Position numbers and translations under genes: made by a program. Below are positions 5,701 to 6,591 of a stretch of DNA of 6,591 nucleotides, piece after piece (positions within the stretch are counted from its first letter, which is position 1; each line of letters starts with the position of its first letter). The notes beneath the pieces were generated by a model. It was not told the origin of the DNA. It did no database searches and was given only the letters and a program-made list of their open reading frames with translations. Origin of the DNA: Candidatus Bathyarchaeota archaeon (lineage in GTDB: Archaea; Thermoproteota; Bathyarchaeia; RBG-16-48-13; GCA-020355125); NCBI GenBank assembly GCA_026014905.1, contig JAOZHK010000070.1, positions 1 to 6,591 on the forward strand. The letters run 5' to 3'.

Positions 5701-6591
5701 CTATTTTCTTCCCTGTGTTGAAACGATTTTAATAACGTCTCGATCTGCTAGAACATAGTCTTCACCTAATCGCTTGTGCGAACGAGCATCTAACGCGTAC
5801 AAAAATCCTTCACCTAAATCGCTATGAATCCTGTAAGCAAATTCTTTCGCAGTTGTACCTGTGGGAACGAGAAACGCATCCGGGAGAATTTGACCTTTAT
5901 GGTCGGAGAGCCGTTCGATGTTTTCGACAGGATAGACAGTAATCATCTGTAAGAGGTCGTAAAAGGCGCTATTCACTGCAGATTGAATACCCGTCGTTCC
6001 CCAACGGGCAAGGATCTGTTTCTGAATTCTATTAAGCACTTGCCCTTGCTGCTTTGTAAGCTTATCTGGTTGTTTGAATTGAAACGTTGAGTCGCCAGGA
6101 CGATAGGTTATGAGGTCTTGGCTGGCAGCTCGGCGTAAAATAAGCTCAGCTTCTGCGCTACAGGGGATTACCATGTAGTCTGTCTTTTGTAGGCGTTGAA
6201 TATTCTGTTCGGAAATGGATAGATCAATCTTATTCGCGACGATCAGCATCGGTTTCGCAAGTTGCCGCAGTGCATTAGCAAATACTCTGAGATCTTCTGC
6301 GGTCCACTCAATTGGGCGATCTGGATCAAGTCCTGAGCTCCGGATCGCTTCAGAAATAACTATTTTGGGAACGGCGAGACCACTCAGTTTACTATACAAC
6401 GCATCCACAAGATTGCCCCGTATAGTTGCAATAGATTGACTCAATCGTCGCCAATCTTTCTGGAGGATTTGGACAAGCCACATCGTAATCTCATGTTCAA
6501 GAAAGTGAACATCCTCCAGAGGATCTTGAGTTCCAGGGTCACACTGTCGCCCTTCCGAATCTGTAGCTCCAGCCGCGTCAATCACATGAAT
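5701..6591 (-). CDS. ychF: YchF/OLA1-family GTPase/ATPase, archaeal type (5' end outside window)
   Basis: The minus-strand frame is open from the right edge (reading IHVIDAAG...) to TAG at 5701-5703, about 296 residues of an expected 390-400. The missing part holds the P-loop. Visible motifs are the G3 box as DAAG in VIDAAGATDSEG, followed by PGTQDPLEDVHFLEHEI as in archaeal YchF; the G4 box NKID in LIVANKIDLS (about residue 118 counting from the GTG at 6585); and a G5-like PCSAEAE (141-147). A helical segment leads to a C-terminal TGS domain (about 215-290: ITVYPVEN, LPDAFLVPTGTTAKEFAYRIHSDLGEGF, DYVLADRDVIKIV). YchF proteins are Obg-related nucleotide hydrolases that associate with ribosomes and, in several species, prefer ATP. 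The GTG at 6585 is not the start, because the conserved frame continues upstream of it. It converges on the DUF2095-like gene with a 14-base gap. Confidence 0.9.
   Translation of the reverse strand: MHVIDAAGATDSEGRQCDPGTQDPLEDVHFLEHEITMWLVQILQKDWRRLSQSIATIRGNLVDALYSKLSGLAVPKIVISEAIRSSGLDPDRPIEWTAEDLRVFANALRQLAKPMLIVANKIDLSISEQNIQRLQKTDYMVIPCSAEAELILRRAASQDLITYRPGDSTFQFKQPDKLTKQQGQVLNRIQKQILARWGTTGIQSAVNSAFYDLLQMITVYPVENIERLSDHKGQILPDAFLVPTGTTAKEFAYRIHSDLGEGFLYALDARSHKRLGEDYVLADRDVIKIVSTQGRK

Noticed and set aside
6215..6439. A plus-strand frame inside the YchF-like gene
   Set aside because: It lies fully antisense to a strongly conserved GTPase segment, including the NKID box, and its own product resembles nothing recognisable.

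Overview
This window comes from an archaeon, most likely a euryarchaeon-type lineage of moderate G+C. The evidence is a ribosomal protein S3Ae gene, an archaeal GlmU-type two-domain enzyme, an archaeal-type YchF, a small archaea-restricted protein (DUF2095-like), and a Pcc1 (KEOPS) domain directly upstream of S3Ae, a common archaeal gene order. I cannot place it to order or genus from sequence alone.

Layout. Bases 2-76 look like the 3' tail of an unidentified plus-strand gene. Next comes an AT-rich intergenic stretch (77-186) with a candidate TATA element and an imperfect inverted repeat. A tight plus-strand run fills most of the rest: an archaeal HTH regulator (187-951), a DUF92/VTE6-like membrane protein (969-1781), a HAD-family phosphatase with a C-terminal Pcc1-like domain (1798-2679), S3Ae with a TTG start (2745-3365), a nucleotidyltransferase gene that appears broken by three frameshifts (3369-4003), a sugar-1-phosphate nucleotidylyltransferase/acetyltransferase (4038-5336), and the DUF2095-like gene (5333-5686), which overlaps its neighbour by 4 bp. 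A truncated YchF-type GTPase converges from the minus strand (5701-6591, 5' end outside the window).

How the genes fit together. The Pcc1 domain and S3Ae point to translation-linked functions: t6A modification of tRNA by KEOPS, and the small ribosomal subunit. YchF is also ribosome-associated in the organisms where it has been studied. The GlmU-like enzyme supplies nucleotide sugar (probably UDP-GlcNAc) for surface glycans. The DUF92 protein may act in prenyl-phosphate metabolism.

Most notable points: (1) the phosphatase-Pcc1 fusion, which sits where a stand-alone pcc1 would be expected and suggests an enzymatic partner wired into KEOPS; (2) the nucleotidyltransferase gene, whose coding signal survives across three frame changes, each explained by a 2-base indel at or beside a dinucleotide repeat. 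I see no mobile elements, CRISPR arrays, tRNA or rRNA genes.
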